The notes beneath the pieces are model-generated. The model did not search any database, was not told the DNA's origin, and saw only the letters and a program-made list of their open reading frames with translations. DNA of 64,000 bases from Sanderia malayensis (lineage: Eukaryota; Cnidaria; Scyphozoa; Semaeostomeae; Pelagiidae): positions 1,860,001-1,924,000 of the forward strand of contig RQOL01000660.1 of the NCBI GenBank assembly GCA_013076295.1, in the 5' to 3' direction. Position numbers and translations under genes: made by a program. This document shows, in pieces, positions 49,800 through 61,805 of this stretch; the stretch's first letter is position 1; each line of letters opens with the position of its first letter.

Positions 49800-51880
49800 T
49801 CACTGATTATTTACCCAATCGACAATCTAATAGCTTTTTTATTAATCCTGCTTCAGAGTTTGAAGTTAGCGACCAAATTAGCAATTTAGATACCAAAAAA
49901 TCGGCTAATGCATATGATATCCCAATTAAGATGGTCAAAGTAATCAAAGATCAAATAACAGCACCACTAACAACAAGCATTGGTTTCGTTATTATCTGAA
50001 TGGCAGAAAGGTAGACGAAAAATTCAACCGCTCAGGATGTGATCATAAATTATTCATGAGACGAAAATCCCGAACGAATGAACGAGGCTTTCGCTGAAAA
50101 TTGTCGTTATTCTCTCGTTCTCGTTGTAATGTGTATATCTGTAATTGTTAATGGCGGTCGAGGACAATCTTGGACTAGAGTCCTGCTTTAGTTGCAAGAT
50201 ATTTTTGTTCATTCAGTAGCAATGACACCTTCAGCAAGCCACTTTGAGTGATAAGAGTTATGCAATTGTTATCTATTTTAAAAAAGGGAAATAAAGTGTA
50301 GCTAGCGCAAACAAATAATTGTTTTAGGTAGGCCTGAAAATCAACATTCTTTTCTGGACTTTCATGTCCCTGGAGCCACATTCACATTCAGATTCAAAAT
50401 GAGATTCAGTTTCCACAATAACCAACAATTGATTGTCCAAAATCTTCGAGTTGTAAATATTAAAATGCCAAAACTGAATTATATCCACCCCAATGCAATT
50501 ATCTGTATTTTGAAGATTTTTCGAAAATTTTCAGTGAGGGGGTTCGTCTATAACTCGACTCGTACAAGCAAGTCCTTGGCTTTCAAATTTTATTTCTGTT
50601 TTATGTAATTACCCTTTTGTTCCGTTTTGCAATAAATGCTCAACTTTCATTATTTGTATGAGTTGAATTATATAATGCAAAATACAAATTATAATATAAT
50701 ACAAAATCAGAATTACGTAATTTAATCCAACAATCAATAGAAGGTGAGAATAACAGAAAAGATGAGTGAGAAGTAAATGATTGAGACGTGCATTCAAAGT
50801 GCAGGTAGTTCTTCCAGGCTATAACAGAGTGGAAATATACGTAAAATACGAGTTAGAAAAGTGGAAAACCAGTTTAGTCATGTGAGAAAGGAAAGATTTT
50901 CATTGAATATAGGGTGTGACAAGTATTGAACGAAGAAGAAAACATGAAAATGAATGAGCGAATGGAGTGTCGTGACATCAGTGATTGATCTTTGAACGCA
51001 CACGTGCATCAAATGTTGTTGCTATTTGTATACTTTTGTTGGGTTCGACTTCGGTTCAACAAGGTTGCGGAAGCTACCGAAAACGAGAATTGTGAACGTC
51101 GGGATTCGCTCGGGATTTTTGTCTTATGAATAATTTATGATCACATCCTGAACGGTTGAATTTTTCGTCTACCTGGCAGAAAACAGAGTGTCTATATTGG
51201 AGGTGAACTCTCAGAGAGTCTTGATATTTCATATGGTGTACCTTGGAATCAAATGTGAATGCAGAATTAGATAATGTTTCTGACTGGTTAATTGCTAACA
51301 AGCTTACCTTGGTGTGTTAATAGATAATAATCTTAACTGGAAGACCCATATTCAACAAGTTAATTTCAAAATATCAAAGTGTGTTGGTATATTAGCTCGT
51401 TTGAGACACTTCGTTGGCAAAGATGCATTAATTAGCATTCATAACGCTTTATTGAATTATTGTATATTGAAGAATCATACGACAGACACGTGGGGGACAA
51501 CAAATTTATAGTCAGTTAATTAGTAATTTAAATAGGGCTACATAGGCTATTTAGCTCTTCCTACCCTTAAACGTTTATATTATTATTATTATTATTACTA
51601 TTATTCATTCAACCGCATATTAACTACCGCATAATAAATTGGGGTGGGGAGGACCATATAACAGTATATATTAGATCGATCCTTTAACGAAGAGCATGAA
51701 ACGTGCTGTACGCTTGATCAATTTTGAGTCAAGAAGTGCTCACAGTCAGCCCCTTTTCAACAAACTGAAATTGTTATGCCTTGAAGACAGCTAGAAAAAT
51801 GAGTGTGCCAAATTTATGTTTGATATAAATAACAATAATTTGAAAAAGCATTTTTATGACTATGTAATAATTAATAATCA
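49800..51880 (+). mobile_element. Decayed non-LTR retrotransposon reverse transcriptase, interrupted
   Basis: About 49845-49975 reads EFEVSDQISNLDTKKSANAY, DIPIKMVKVIKDQI: the start of the reverse transcriptase fingers region (SxNSxGxDGIP-type). The segment around 50000 and 51183 continues through the YLNGRKQ...SYGVP motif (equivalent of the usual SNRxQ...GVPQGS), split by the insertion at 50010-51173. After a deletion, 51240-51310 reads NVNAELDNVSDWLIANKL, 51314-51420 the NLNWKTHI...KCVGILARLRHF block, and 51690-51800 KRAVRLINFESRSAHSQPLFNKLKLLCL. Frameshifts, stops and the deletion make it non-functional. A TAT microsatellite (about 51571-51605) lies within it. Confidence 0.75.
50010..51173. 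mobile_element. TIR DNA element (Mutator-like MITE?) with 9-bp target duplication
   Basis: The ends are inverted: GGTAGACGAAAAATTC at 50010 and its complement ending at 51173. Homology extends about 80 bases inward through the TCATAAATTATTCAT segment with few differences. TGGCAGAAA flanks both ends exactly (50001-50009 and 51174-51182). Removing the element and one flank restores the reading of the host reverse transcriptase fragment, so the boundaries are well supported. No transposase frame is seen, so it is non-autonomous. Nine-base duplications and long TIRs fit Mutator-like elements, but the superfamily is inferred. Confidence 0.8.
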
Positions 51881-51968
51881 GATCAGATCAGATTACAAGG
51901 ATGAGGCTTTGCCTTCACATCGGCGCCTCGGTTTCATGTTCTTCAATTCCTTGTTCTTCTTTCATCTT

Positions 51969-52790
51969 TTAGCTTTTTCTCAGTGCCTTTGTCTGGCGAT
52001 CTCTTTGTCTCCACATACAATAGAGTTGTTCTTTCTTCCTTTCAATGTGGCTGTTATCAAAGAGGAAATAGCCAACTACAGATTCTCTCTCCTGTATGTA
52101 TGGTTGCTGTAGTTCTAAAATGTTTGTACGTTCTTCTCTATAACCTTTACAGTACATTATAAAATGATATAAATCTTCTGTTTCATCCGGGTTGCCACAT
52201 ATTAAGCAATGTGTCTCTTTCTGTGTGTGCCTATTTCTATCATTCAGTGGTAATACATTTGCTCTTGCTTTATAGAAGATTATAGATGCCGGTCTGTTAT
52301 CATATATCTGTTCTTCTTCTATCTCCAGTTTGTACATTCTGCATAGCGTTAGACTGCTCGTCTCGGACAACTCTTTGTGCCATAATTCATCATCCCATCT
52401 TTTCATCTGTTGCTTAATTATCTGCGTTGTGTTTCCTCTTAGGTTACGTTCTTCTCTATAACCTTTACAGTACATTATAAAATGATATAAATCTTCTGTT
52501 TTATCCGGGTTGCTACATATTAAGCAATGTGTCTCTTTCTGTGTGTGCCTATTTCTATCATTCAGTGGTAATACATTTGCTCTTGCTTTATAGAAGATTA
52601 TAGATGCCGGTCTGTTATCATATATCTGTTCTTCTTCTATCTCCAGTTTGTACATTCTGCATAGCGTTAGACTGCTCTTCTCGGACAACTCTTTGTGCCA
52701 TAATTCATCATCCCATCTTTTCATCTGTTGCTTAATTATCTGAGTTGTGTTTCCTCTTAGGTTGCCAATAGTAATTCCTGTTTCTTCCAT
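51969..52790 (-). mobile_element. Non-LTR retrotransposon ORF2 C-terminal fragment with internal 318-bp duplication
   Basis: An open frame of 273 codons holds two tandem copies of a 106-residue segment, each with a zinc-knuckle-like CLICxNPDxTEDLYHF...YC motif. This motif is typical of the C-terminal end of LINE ORF2. After the second copy it runs ERESVVGYFLF...QRDRQTKALRKS to the stop. There is no reverse transcriptase core. It is a truncated, probably inactive copy, although the frame is intact. Confidence 0.7.
52127..52762. repeat. 318-bp direct tandem duplication
   Basis: Unit 1 is about 52127-52444 and unit 2 about 52445-52762. TTCTTCTCTA starts at 52131 and again at 52449, exactly 318 bases apart, and only a handful of substitutions were noticed. 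318 is a multiple of three, so the frame is preserved. Confidence 0.9.
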
Positions 52791-52799
52791 ATATCTTCA

Positions 52800-54035
52800 A
52801 TAATGCTATATTGTAATTAGAACTCAAATTTAGTTACATATTGATTATTTAAATTCTTCTTTTTTTATTTCTTATTTTTACTTTTCTTTTATTTCTTTTC
52901 TTACAGTTACTGTTGAAAATTCAATTAAATTTGTACCAATGTTGGCACCCACCCCACGCACAAATCGTCTCATGCGATGCCAGTTCGGTTGGATTGAAGC
53001 ATTGGCAACTGGCATGTTGAAATTTTGGGTAGTTGGAATACATTGGCTGCATGCATTTTGAAACTCAGTTTGGAAATACTAGACCAAAAAATACTATGCA
53101 AATAACAAGTAAAAGAAATTGATCTTTTTTGAAACTCAACTAAAATACAACAATAAACAAATAATGGAAACTGATAACAACGCAAATAAAATTTATCAAC
53201 GAACAACACAATCCACAGATTAACAAGATATCAACAGAACTCTTAAAATTTTGCAACAAACAGTTGAACAAAACTATAATTAAAATTAAAATTTTAAAAA
53301 ATTATAAATGTATATACATTGCTCGAATAGTTCTGAAAACAACAATAGCAATCGCAAAACGACACAGTTTCATTCAGAGACTTGGTACTGCGTGATCATT
53401 GTGATTTGTGTGGTATGGCGCAGAGTTGAAGATGTAACCAATTAGCAATAAATAAGTAATTTTGGCGGCCTAACGCGGTAGGTTTCTATTGAGATTATGT
53501 TGAATGTGTTCTCATTAACCTTAACCCCAGAGAAATATTATTTATAAATATCATTTTGCAGTTGATTGCAAACTATTCCCCTTTTTACATATTCTCCCTT
53601 TTACAGATTTGAAAAGGAGGAATATGGCGTCATACGACATCGTGTGACGTCATATTCCCCCTTCCCTGTTCCCCGTTCATGATTCCCCGTTCCCCCTTTT
53701 ACAGATAGCCATTTGTTTTGTCCACCGGTTGGCTTGGCATTCGGTCCATTGACTTTCAAAGAAGGCAGGACACAGGGATTGCAGAGCATGAAATTAAAGA
53801 AAGACCGGGAAAATGGAAGAGTCATGTTCAAGGGCAGCAAGGGGGAAACTGCCCCTTCTCTCCCAGTACGCCTATATTTTGGACAAATAATTATCTTGAT
53901 AATATATACAATCAGATCCATAAAGTTCAGTAATAATGCTGACTTGAACCCGGCTTTCTTCTAATGCTGCTCATGTATGTGTTTTGATGAAAAGTGCCCA
54001 ATGCTTTGTGCAGAAAATGCCCAGACAATCCCAAA
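52800..54035. other. Stretch without recognised gene
   Basis: AT-rich. It includes a pyrimidine-rich tract at 52855-52905 and an imperfect inverted repeat at about 53611-53668 around GCGTCATACGA/TCGTGTGACGTC. A run of CCCCGTTC-like repeats follows at about 53655-53700. The overlapping small open frames at 53600-53960 have no recognised domain. Confidence 0.35.
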
Positions 54036-55766
54036 CTATATTGCTGTATCTGGCTTGACAAAGGATGCACCAAAATATGACATTTTGGGTGACATATAGA
54101 ATGTGGCATCATTAGTCGAGACTATCGATAACTGATCTCCACTCTTGAGTTTCAAAAATCTCATGATAACCTTGGTGCACATAAATTTGCACGAACCCAT
54201 AATTGTTTTGGTGACAATGTCCTGATTCCTTTTTAACATATAACCAAGTGGAGATTTTTCGGGACTTCGGTAGAAAGTCACCTTGGATAAAATGATGTTT
54301 TATTTTTTCAACAACTTTTTAAACAAAGCAACTTATAATTAAGTAATGAAATGATCATAAATTTACCTGTACATAGACTTTGTATAAACCTGTGGCATTA
54401 ATAGCCAGATACTTCATATACTCCAATGAGCAACCTCCAGTGCTTAATGACGATTTCCATTGTCTCAGTGGCTGGCCTTATAAACAAGTGACATGAAATA
54501 AGATTAGAACATGTGTAATAGTATAAAATCTATAGGTATGGAAGCATTATATGTTTTTCTGTGCTATTGTGTGCAGTATGATGATGGCCACAGTAACGTT
54601 TTATTAAAATATAAATAAATTATATAAATGAACGCTCTGGTCACCCCTTTTATCCTCAAATGATTTGCCCAGTCTAAAATATCAAGTTCTTTTGAAACGC
54701 AAAAACAAATTTGCTAGAAATAAAATATAGATCCAGGAGTTTTTTATGCAGATATCATAAAATTTTTAAGCTAAAATATATTTCGTAGAATTTTTGCAGA
54801 ATGCTTGGTCAAGATTCATCCCTGCAGCTTGCGTGCTTATAAATAAAATAAGTCATCTTGTCTTTTATTTTTATCTTTCCATTTGTCCTTTTACAATCCA
54901 GGAACAACAATAGCAACATTTCTTTTATTCACATTTGTCTCAGAAATAAGGGTTTGCCTGTCATAATTCTATGAATATTAACTGCCTACCTTTTTTAACA
55001 AAGATCACTTTATGTCCGTGTCCAGCAGCTTCAACCATACAATCAATATTTGGCTAGTAAACAAATTTCTGGATTTCTAAGAAGCCGTTGTATTGAATTA
55101 AAAGAATACTAATCACCACACCAATATATGGCACGATGACAATGCGCCGCGCCAAAACAAAATTGTATTCTTGTCTTGTGATAGATCATAATGAAAGATT
55201 TAACCGATCTGATGTTTGAAATAAATCACAAGACAGGAGGAAGGGAAGGAGATGATAGACAGTCTCCTAAAATGTCTGCAAAGGATCAGGGAATTATGAG
55301 ACTGAGACTATCCCAATTGACTATCCTTTCCGGAAGAGTTTTTAATATAAAAGTTAACTTAGAAGCGTAGTCAATTGTCTGATTTTATGGTCGTCGATAT
55401 CAATCAAAATAAAGTTCAATTTACCTGTTCTTGTTTTGTGGAACGTTGGGCTGGAGACATCGGCTTGATTCCCGGAGGCGACGTTGTCATCCAGTCTTTT
55501 GTTGAGCTTCTCCCGTTTATTATTTTTGCTTTGAAATAATAATTCGTGAACAAGAAACATATGCAAACAGTTAAGACGATTGATATGAGAATTGCAACCG
55601 TCCAACCAGCGCAAACCTTTTTCCATGTTAAATTCTTCGACTTTGCTTTAATGTCGAGATTAACGCCCGATACACTTTCGTATTCATCGTCTCTTACCTG
55701 CGACATGATTGAATCAACTGAACTGATCTGATTGCTTTCGTTTCTTTGTTTAGTCTCGTCTTGCAT
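54036..55766 (-). CDS. TNF superfamily ligand, type II membrane protein
   Basis: Four minus-strand exons: 55766..55425, 55053..54990, 54476..54367, 54281..54036 (stop TAG). Junctions are GAACAG|gtaaat, AAAAAAG|gtaggc and GTACAG|gtaaat, with acceptors ctag, ataag and ccaag. Phases agree and give 253 residues. The start is the first ATG in frame; an upstream in-frame stop closes the frame. The order is a cytoplasmic N-terminus of about 50 residues, a hydrophobic span (VAILISIVLTVCICFLF), a Ser/Thr/Pro linker, then a TNF-homology domain of about 140 residues. Hallmarks are LAINATGLYKVYVQV (the xGLYxxYxQ strand), LKLKSGDQL and SYFGASFVK at the C-terminus. Such ligands trimerise and signal through TNF receptors. 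Cysteines in GGC and GSCKFMC could form disulfides. Subfamily unknown. Confidence 0.87.
54477..54989 (-). other. TNF ligand intron (513 bp)
   Basis: AT-rich intron between the short exon PNIDCMVEAAGHGHKVIFVKK and the exon starting QPLRQWKSS. No embedded feature is seen. The previous intron (55054-55424) is also featureless. Confidence 0.6.
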
Positions 55767-57876
55767 TGCAAGGGCATCAACTTTCACTTTGATATTGAGC
55801 TTTGAGCTAAAAATACTTTTGTTGTCTGTCACTTGTCAGTTCAGTAATCCAATTCCACTGTTTATGACAATGGTTTTGTTATTTGATTGACATGTTTTTT
55901 CCACTTTTGGTTTTTGGTTTCTTGGAAGTGCGATTTGATATTTTGAAAATTAAACCGTACGAAATTTCGGGGGATTATGTAAACCGTTGAACGTTGAACA
56001 CAGTATAAAAACCATAATGAATACATAAATGTAAGACAAAAGTACCATGAAAGGTTTTATAATTTTTGACTAATTTAAATGCTGGTGCTGCCAATATACT
56101 GTATCTACTTGCCAAGTAGGATACAAGCTGCCATACACAGCTGTCATCAACATACCAGTGAGACCTGGGGGCCCATTAGAACTGCTGACTGTCACCAATC
56201 AGTCTCGTGTGACTTGTTTTGACGAAATGCACATGCGCAGGTTAAAGTCTGCCTGGTGTACGGGCCGGAATGGTTTTCGGAATCGGAATAACCGACCGTA
56301 AATGCCTTCTCTACTCAAGCAATCCGGGCCGGCAGGCTAACTGCCCCATTTCTTGAGATAACATTCAATACTGTTCCCAATTTGCATTATTTTTCACTGT
56401 AACTATTGTGTCGAAGTCAAAGGCACTGTTGTGAATTATGAAACGCAGTTTCGTGAGCATATGAACAGAAATAAATACTTTTCGAGTAACCAATTTTGTC
56501 GAAAAACGCACATGGTCGTTACAAATCACTGAGGCTTTTCATGTCGCAAACAAGAAAAATGCGGTGGCGGTAATCGAAATCCTGTGGAGCCATGACATTG
56601 ACATTTGCACCTTAATCAAAATTCCATCCTTTTCAGAAGCGTCGCGCAATCTGAAGTAGTAAGAGAGAACAATTTTAAAGCATTTCATATAAATGCAGAA
56701 AGGCCATTCTCTTTTGTAACGTCTGTTTGCTATCATCCATTAAATATAGCAACAAAATGTGAATATATCGCAACATAACAACAACTAAAGCAACGAAACA
56801 CGGACATTTCTGCTTTGACGCTCATCAACAAGGAAAGTTAATATATTCCCCCCATTTAGTATGTTAATGACTTGCCAAAGGCAGGCTGTCTTAATCTGGC
56901 ATATCAAGTTTTACGCAGTCATCATCTGTACCATCATCATCATCATCATTTACGTTTTTGTCTGGAAAGACATTGCCTGGTCCACTATTAACCTTCAAAT
57001 ATGTGCATTTACTGCCATTTTCTCGTGTTCTTTTACTCGCAATGTTTTCAAACTTATATTAAATTCAACTTTTTGACTGCACAAATCCCTTTCTATTTGT
57101 TTCGGCCATGTTAATTTTTGTCTGGATTTTCCACAGCATGACAAGTGAAACTTAGCGAAGCAAAGAATACCCGATGGTTTTGAAGTTTACACAAAATATA
57201 AAGTTTTACTCTTTGACGCAGTATTCAAGTTAATAAAATAAACTATAACCACCCTACCCGTCTTAGAGACTCCCCATTCTAAATGCCATCGCGTTCCTGT
57301 AATTGCCGTCCCCCCCTTTTAGAAAGAGCCGCTGCCAGCATGCTTGATATTCCATCGTAGCGTGCTGGACACGAAAAGGAGACAGATTGAGAACGAGGTA
57401 GTGACTTTGAATGGAAGAAGGGAGTGACTCGAATGATCTATTCGACCCAGACATTGTTTAGTTTTTAGTTAGAAATATTTACATTTTGGAAACCATTGCA
57501 GATTAGAAGGTTAAATATTTTTAACTCTATAAAGACTTGCAGCTTCCATTCCACTTCTAGATATACTTCTCTTGTTCATGTTGCCGATTGGTGTTCAGAA
57601 TACATAAAACGTACTCGATTCAATTTCGTGTGTCTGCTTTTATCAAGAAGTTGATTTTTAGTAGTTGTGTATTGTGACTATTTTGGCGGAATGTGTTCTT
57701 ACTTCATAAAGATACACTTATTTTATTTAATAAGCAACCGCTCAATAAGCAACTAGGGCTGGATTGACCATAACATTAAGCAACTCGAGGGCTCAATTGA
57801 ATTACTGTTAGCAACTAAGAATTCAAACGTCATTTATTTTAACATGCCAAAACTGGGCAGGAATGTTCACTGTGCT
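55767..57876. other. Intergenic region upstream of TNF ligand gene
   Basis: It presumably holds the TNF ligand promoter. A short CAT/ATC microsatellite lies at about 56933-56951. Small open frames (56539-56736, 57263-57454) show no domain. Sequence from about 57715 (AAGCAACCGCTCAATAAGC) resembles parts of the palindromic element that follows. Confidence 0.35.
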
Positions 57877-58390
57877 GTTGAAGTTCTTGACTAACATGTT
57901 TACACTTACTGACTCTTAAGTCTTGTGCTGTAGGCGATACAGTTGATGATTTTGACCCACGAACTTAGGAGAGGCTGTTATAGGTACAAAAATTTTAAGC
58001 AACTTTTAAGCAACTTTGAGGGCTAAAAATATCCAAAATTATAAGCAACTTTCAGGGCTGGACCAAAGTCTAGTTGCTTATTAAAAAAAAATAAGTGTAA
58101 ATGAAGTAAACTCGAAAAGAAATAATATTCATAAAAACAGCAATATCACGATACACTTTTTTTAAATAAGCATTTAGACTTTAGTCCAGCCCTGAAAATT
58201 GCTTAAAATTTTGGATATTTTAGCCCTCAAAGTTGCTTAAAAGTTGCTTAAAATTGTTTGTACCTATAACCGCCTCTCCTGTCCCCGGGGTACCGCTCCT
58301 AAGTTCGTGGGTCAAAATCATCAACTGTAACGCCTACAACACAAGACTTAAGAGACAGTAAGTGTAAACATGTTAGTCAAGAACTTCAAC
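57877..58390. repeat. Palindromic foldback element, 514 bp
   Basis: The left end GTTGAAGTTCTTGACTAACA (from 57877) is perfectly repeated as inverted sequence ending at 58390. The match continues inward for about 200 bases with few changes, through CTTAAGTCTTGTG and GACCCACGAACTTAGGAG, to a centre near 58125. The right arm has a small extra block (about 58282-58302, CCCCGGGGTACC). There are no coding frames. It is probably a MITE or foldback transposon; no clear target duplication was found. Confidence 0.8.
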
Positions 58391-59414
58391 ATAAGAACTA
58401 TAAGAATAAAATGTAAGAACCAAACAACATGAAAGCGTATACTATGATAAAAACAACAGTGAAACAAACATAAACAAGGCTCAAGCCTTTATATTTTAGT
58501 TCTATCTTAGTTGACGAATCGAGTACCACTTTCTTATAACAAAATACGTGAAGCATACATACGGAAATAGCCTCGTTTCGATTTCTAAAGCACTGTGAAC
58601 ATTCGTGCCCAGTTTTCATTTTAAAATAAATATAAAATAAAGAGCGTGAGCCTGACAATATTCTTAAAATATTCTTAAATTTCACGAATTTTGAGCCTCA
58701 TTATTCTTATAAACTTTATTCTTATAAAAAAGAGAACAATCCATGTTTTTGCCTATAGGCATTTACGCATACGCATTGAAATCAGTACTTTTACCCGTCA
58801 AAAAGATGGCCGAAAAAGGTCACCGTTCCGGAGCCTCGTTCGCATTCTAAAAACCACACAGTACCAAAACGAGGCAAACACCATGTGGTGTACCACTTGA
58901 AAACCGGGACAAGAATCTGGGGACAATGAGAACAATTCAAATCTTTGCATTGCTTCATTTGATAAGATAAAATTATGTGATGATATCATTTGTTTAACTG
59001 AAATTCATATTCCTAATTATCATTAATATTGCAATTAATAGCTTGAATTAAATATGAATTTAATTGTTCATAATAACAGTACTCATTATACAAGCAACAT
59101 GACATTTTGAGCCATAAAAAAGAATATTTCTACAACAGTACTACACTATATACATATATACGAGAAAAATACATTTTAAAAGCAGATACGTAACCAATCC
59201 CACCCATAAATCTTAGGGAAATAAGGTTTATGCACTGTGATGTTTAACATAAAAATTTATACAATCCATTGAATAAATATGACAACAGCGAAGATTTTGT
59301 TAAGGTTTTATGGAACAACGCAACATATTTCAACCAAAATTAATGTTTGGATTGATAAAACAAGAACTAAATGCAATAATTAGAATGAATGTCAGCCAGC
59401 TAGAGTATAAGCAG
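58391..59414. other. Region 3' of BTB-Kelch gene
   Basis: AT-rich, probably including the Kelch gene 3' UTR (reading leftward). No other gene is recognised. Confidence 0.4.
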
Positions 59415-61091
59415 CTATATCATTCTCAGGGCAACACAACTAAAGTTGCAACAAGTTGGAACTGATCCTGTAACGGTCCACACATTAGCTTCTTTGTTGT
59501 AAGATTCAATTGTATTTGCAACCCGTCCCCCAACGACATAGATTGTCCCATTCACAACAGCCACCCCATGATTTCGTCTCCCGTAGTTCAATGGTGCTAT
59601 ACCTCTGAACCATTTATTCTCATTTGGATTATATAATTCAACTGAATTTGCATATTGCTCGACGTTATGATTGCCACCGATGGCGTAAAGCTGATTTTCA
59701 ACGACTGCAACACCAAGACTCCAACGGGGTACCTTCATGGATCTGATTACCTCCCACTGGTTCAACTTTGGATCATAACGCTCGCAACTCTTCAATGACA
59801 TCCAATTATGATCCAGCCCACCAACAACATAGATCTTGCCCATCATGACACCAACTCCAGGATAATACCTTGAGTGTGTCATGACTGGTAAATCAAACCA
59901 AGTCAATTCATTTGTGTCAAAGCACTTGCATATTTTCGAGCTGTTGCCTCCAACAAGGTACAGGTAGCCATTGCATTCACACAGTCCTGCCCACTTGCAC
60001 TGAATTTCAGGTCCATGTGCAATGCAAGACCACTTGCCGTCAACAGCATCGTACCGTGAAACGTTGTGTTGGGACACGGAATACAGCTGCTCATTGGAAA
60101 CTATAACACGAAAGTAATCTTCTCCTGATACATGAGCAAGCCGCATATTCTGCAAAGTACTCCATTTAAGTGTGTCTAAATTAAAACACTGTACACTGCT
60201 GAGTTTTTGTCCATCTGACCAACCCCCAATTACGTATATATCCTCAGAAGATGATCTTGCCTTGAAGCGATTTGCAATGACATTACTCAAGGCTTTGTCA
60301 TTGGTTTTCCCTTTGGTTGACTGGTACAGCAAAGCTTCCTTGATGAACTGTTGACCCAGTGTGAAGTTTTTCATCAGGAACTTCACACAGACACTTTCTG
60401 CCAGGTAATTTGGATTCATAAGAGAGAAGCGTACTTCTGGGATAATTCTGTTGAATTCGATTTTGCGTTTCTCCAAGTCGTGAAATAGCCATTTCATGAC
60501 GGCCTCCAGCAAGAACTCCTCGGATGGTACCTTGAGAAACTGGTTGGCAACAAGTTGCTTGAGTAGCTCTGATGGCAGCAAAAGAAACTCCCCTTCTTGG
60601 GGGATATCTGCAAAATACCACGATATGAAACGCAAGGCTTGTTGGTCCAGATCAGTCAAGCCGTAGAATTTAGCAAGTGAGTATAAACCAAAACAATTTC
60701 CTAATGAAATATTTCTTCTCATGTATGTCTCACAATGGTTCACAAGACTTTCCAGTTGCAAAGCATTTGCAACCCCAAGAACTCCTTCGACATTCAACGC
60801 ATTTATGGATATCTTTCCGGTGTAGAAATAATTGACAATATCTTCCAATGCTCTTCCATCAGTACCCTTCATGCAAATGAATGGCTGTTTGGCTTCGAGG
60901 AAATCAGCAGTGAACATTGCTCTGAAGTAAGGAGAACAGGCCGCCAATACTGCTTTGTGTGCGTTGACTTTCGACGCACCGGCCTGAAGATATATGTCGC
61001 AGAGCTCACCTGTTTGGCGAAACTCATTGAGAAAGTAAAATGCCTCCGAGAAGTGTGTCGCTTCTTCGATGAATATAGTCTCATAATTCAT
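59415..61091 (-). CDS. BTB-BACK-Kelch protein (KLHL family), intronless
   Basis: A single open frame of 558 residues from ATG 61091 (MNYETIFIEE...) to TAG 59417-59415. A TTG two codons upstream is not used as start. The BTB domain is at about residues 20-125 (LCDIYLQAG...NAHKAVLAACSPYFRAMF; YFYTGKI), the BACK domain at about 130-235 (NCFGLYSLAKFYGL...LLPSELLKQL), and six Kelch blades at about 280-555 (IYVIGGWSDG, LYLVGGN, IYVVGGLDHN, LYAIGGNHN, IYVVGGRV). The blade near residue 340 (LYSVSQHN) has lost its GG. Family members usually recruit substrates to cullin-3 ubiquitin ligases or bind actin. The specific orthologue is not decided. Lack of introns may point to retroposition, but many KLHL genes have few introns. 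Confidence 0.93.
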   Translation of the reverse strand: MNYETIFIEEATHFSEAFYFLNEFRQTGELCDIYLQAGASKVNAHKAVLAACSPYFRAMFTADFLEAKQPFICMKGTDGRALEDIVNYFYTGKISINALNVEGVLGVANALQLESLVNHCETYMRRNISLGNCFGLYSLAKFYGLTDLDQQALRFISWYFADIPQEGEFLLLPSELLKQLVANQFLKVPSEEFLLEAVMKWLFHDLEKRKIEFNRIIPEVRFSLMNPNYLAESVCVKFLMKNFTLGQQFIKEALLYQSTKGKTNDKALSNVIANRFKARSSSEDIYVIGGWSDGQKLSSVQCFNLDTLKWSTLQNMRLAHVSGEDYFRVIVSNEQLYSVSQHNVSRYDAVDGKWSCIAHGPEIQCKWAGLCECNGYLYLVGGNSSKICKCFDTNELTWFDLPVMTHSRYYPGVGVMMGKIYVVGGLDHNWMSLKSCERYDPKLNQWEVIRSMKVPRWSLGVAVVENQLYAIGGNHNVEQYANSVELYNPNENKWFRGIAPLNYGRRNHGVAVVNGTIYVVGGRVANTIESYNKEANVWTVTGSVPTCCNFSCVALRMI

Positions 61092-61805
61092 TTCCAAATA
61101 ATTTCACTCTGAATAGTCGTTAATAACGGTTTGAAACTGGCCAATCGATGTGTCCGTTAAAGCAATTTGTTCAGTCCCTCCATCTTGTTCATTTGAATAA
61201 AAATAGTTTCGTGTTGTGTTGGTGCTGTGCAGCGTGTTTCGTTTCTGTCTGAAATAAAAAAACTCGCGCGCTCCTTTGTTTCACTAATCGGCATTTCTTA
61301 TTCATACGTCATGCCTTCGTGTAATTATGATATGGCCCTCCTTTTACTTAATGAAGATATTAGGCTCGGGAATTACTTGCGTTTATTGTATTTCCATTTC
61401 TAAACGACTGTAGGTCGGCACGTTCCCATAAAATCATAACACATGTGATAGCATTATCCCACTCAGTGCGGAGTTGTAGTTAGATGTGAGCATGTGAGAT
61501 ACAATTCAAACAAATAAAGTACACTTTTCTCCAACTGTGCTTGATATTGTGATCAACATTTGGAGATATCAAGCTAAATAAATTGCCAGATAACTACATG
61601 ATACCATAAGGCTTTATTGTGGTGAAAAAAGCAAATTAGATTTCATGCACTAATTTAGCAGAGATTTGTAGATCCTCTTGCATTTTATAACACCAATCTG
61701 CTGAACTCAATATTTTAGAGGCCACGTGGTTGAGAAGCACACAGAAATAGACATGACAGACAAAAAGAAACACATGTTTAAATTTCTGAAAATATATCAC
61801 AATAA
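61092..61805. other. Intergenic, between Kelch and eL36 genes
   Basis: It probably contains the Kelch promoter/5' UTR (both genes run leftward) and the eL36 3' end. No further gene or clear repeat is seen. Confidence 0.4.
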
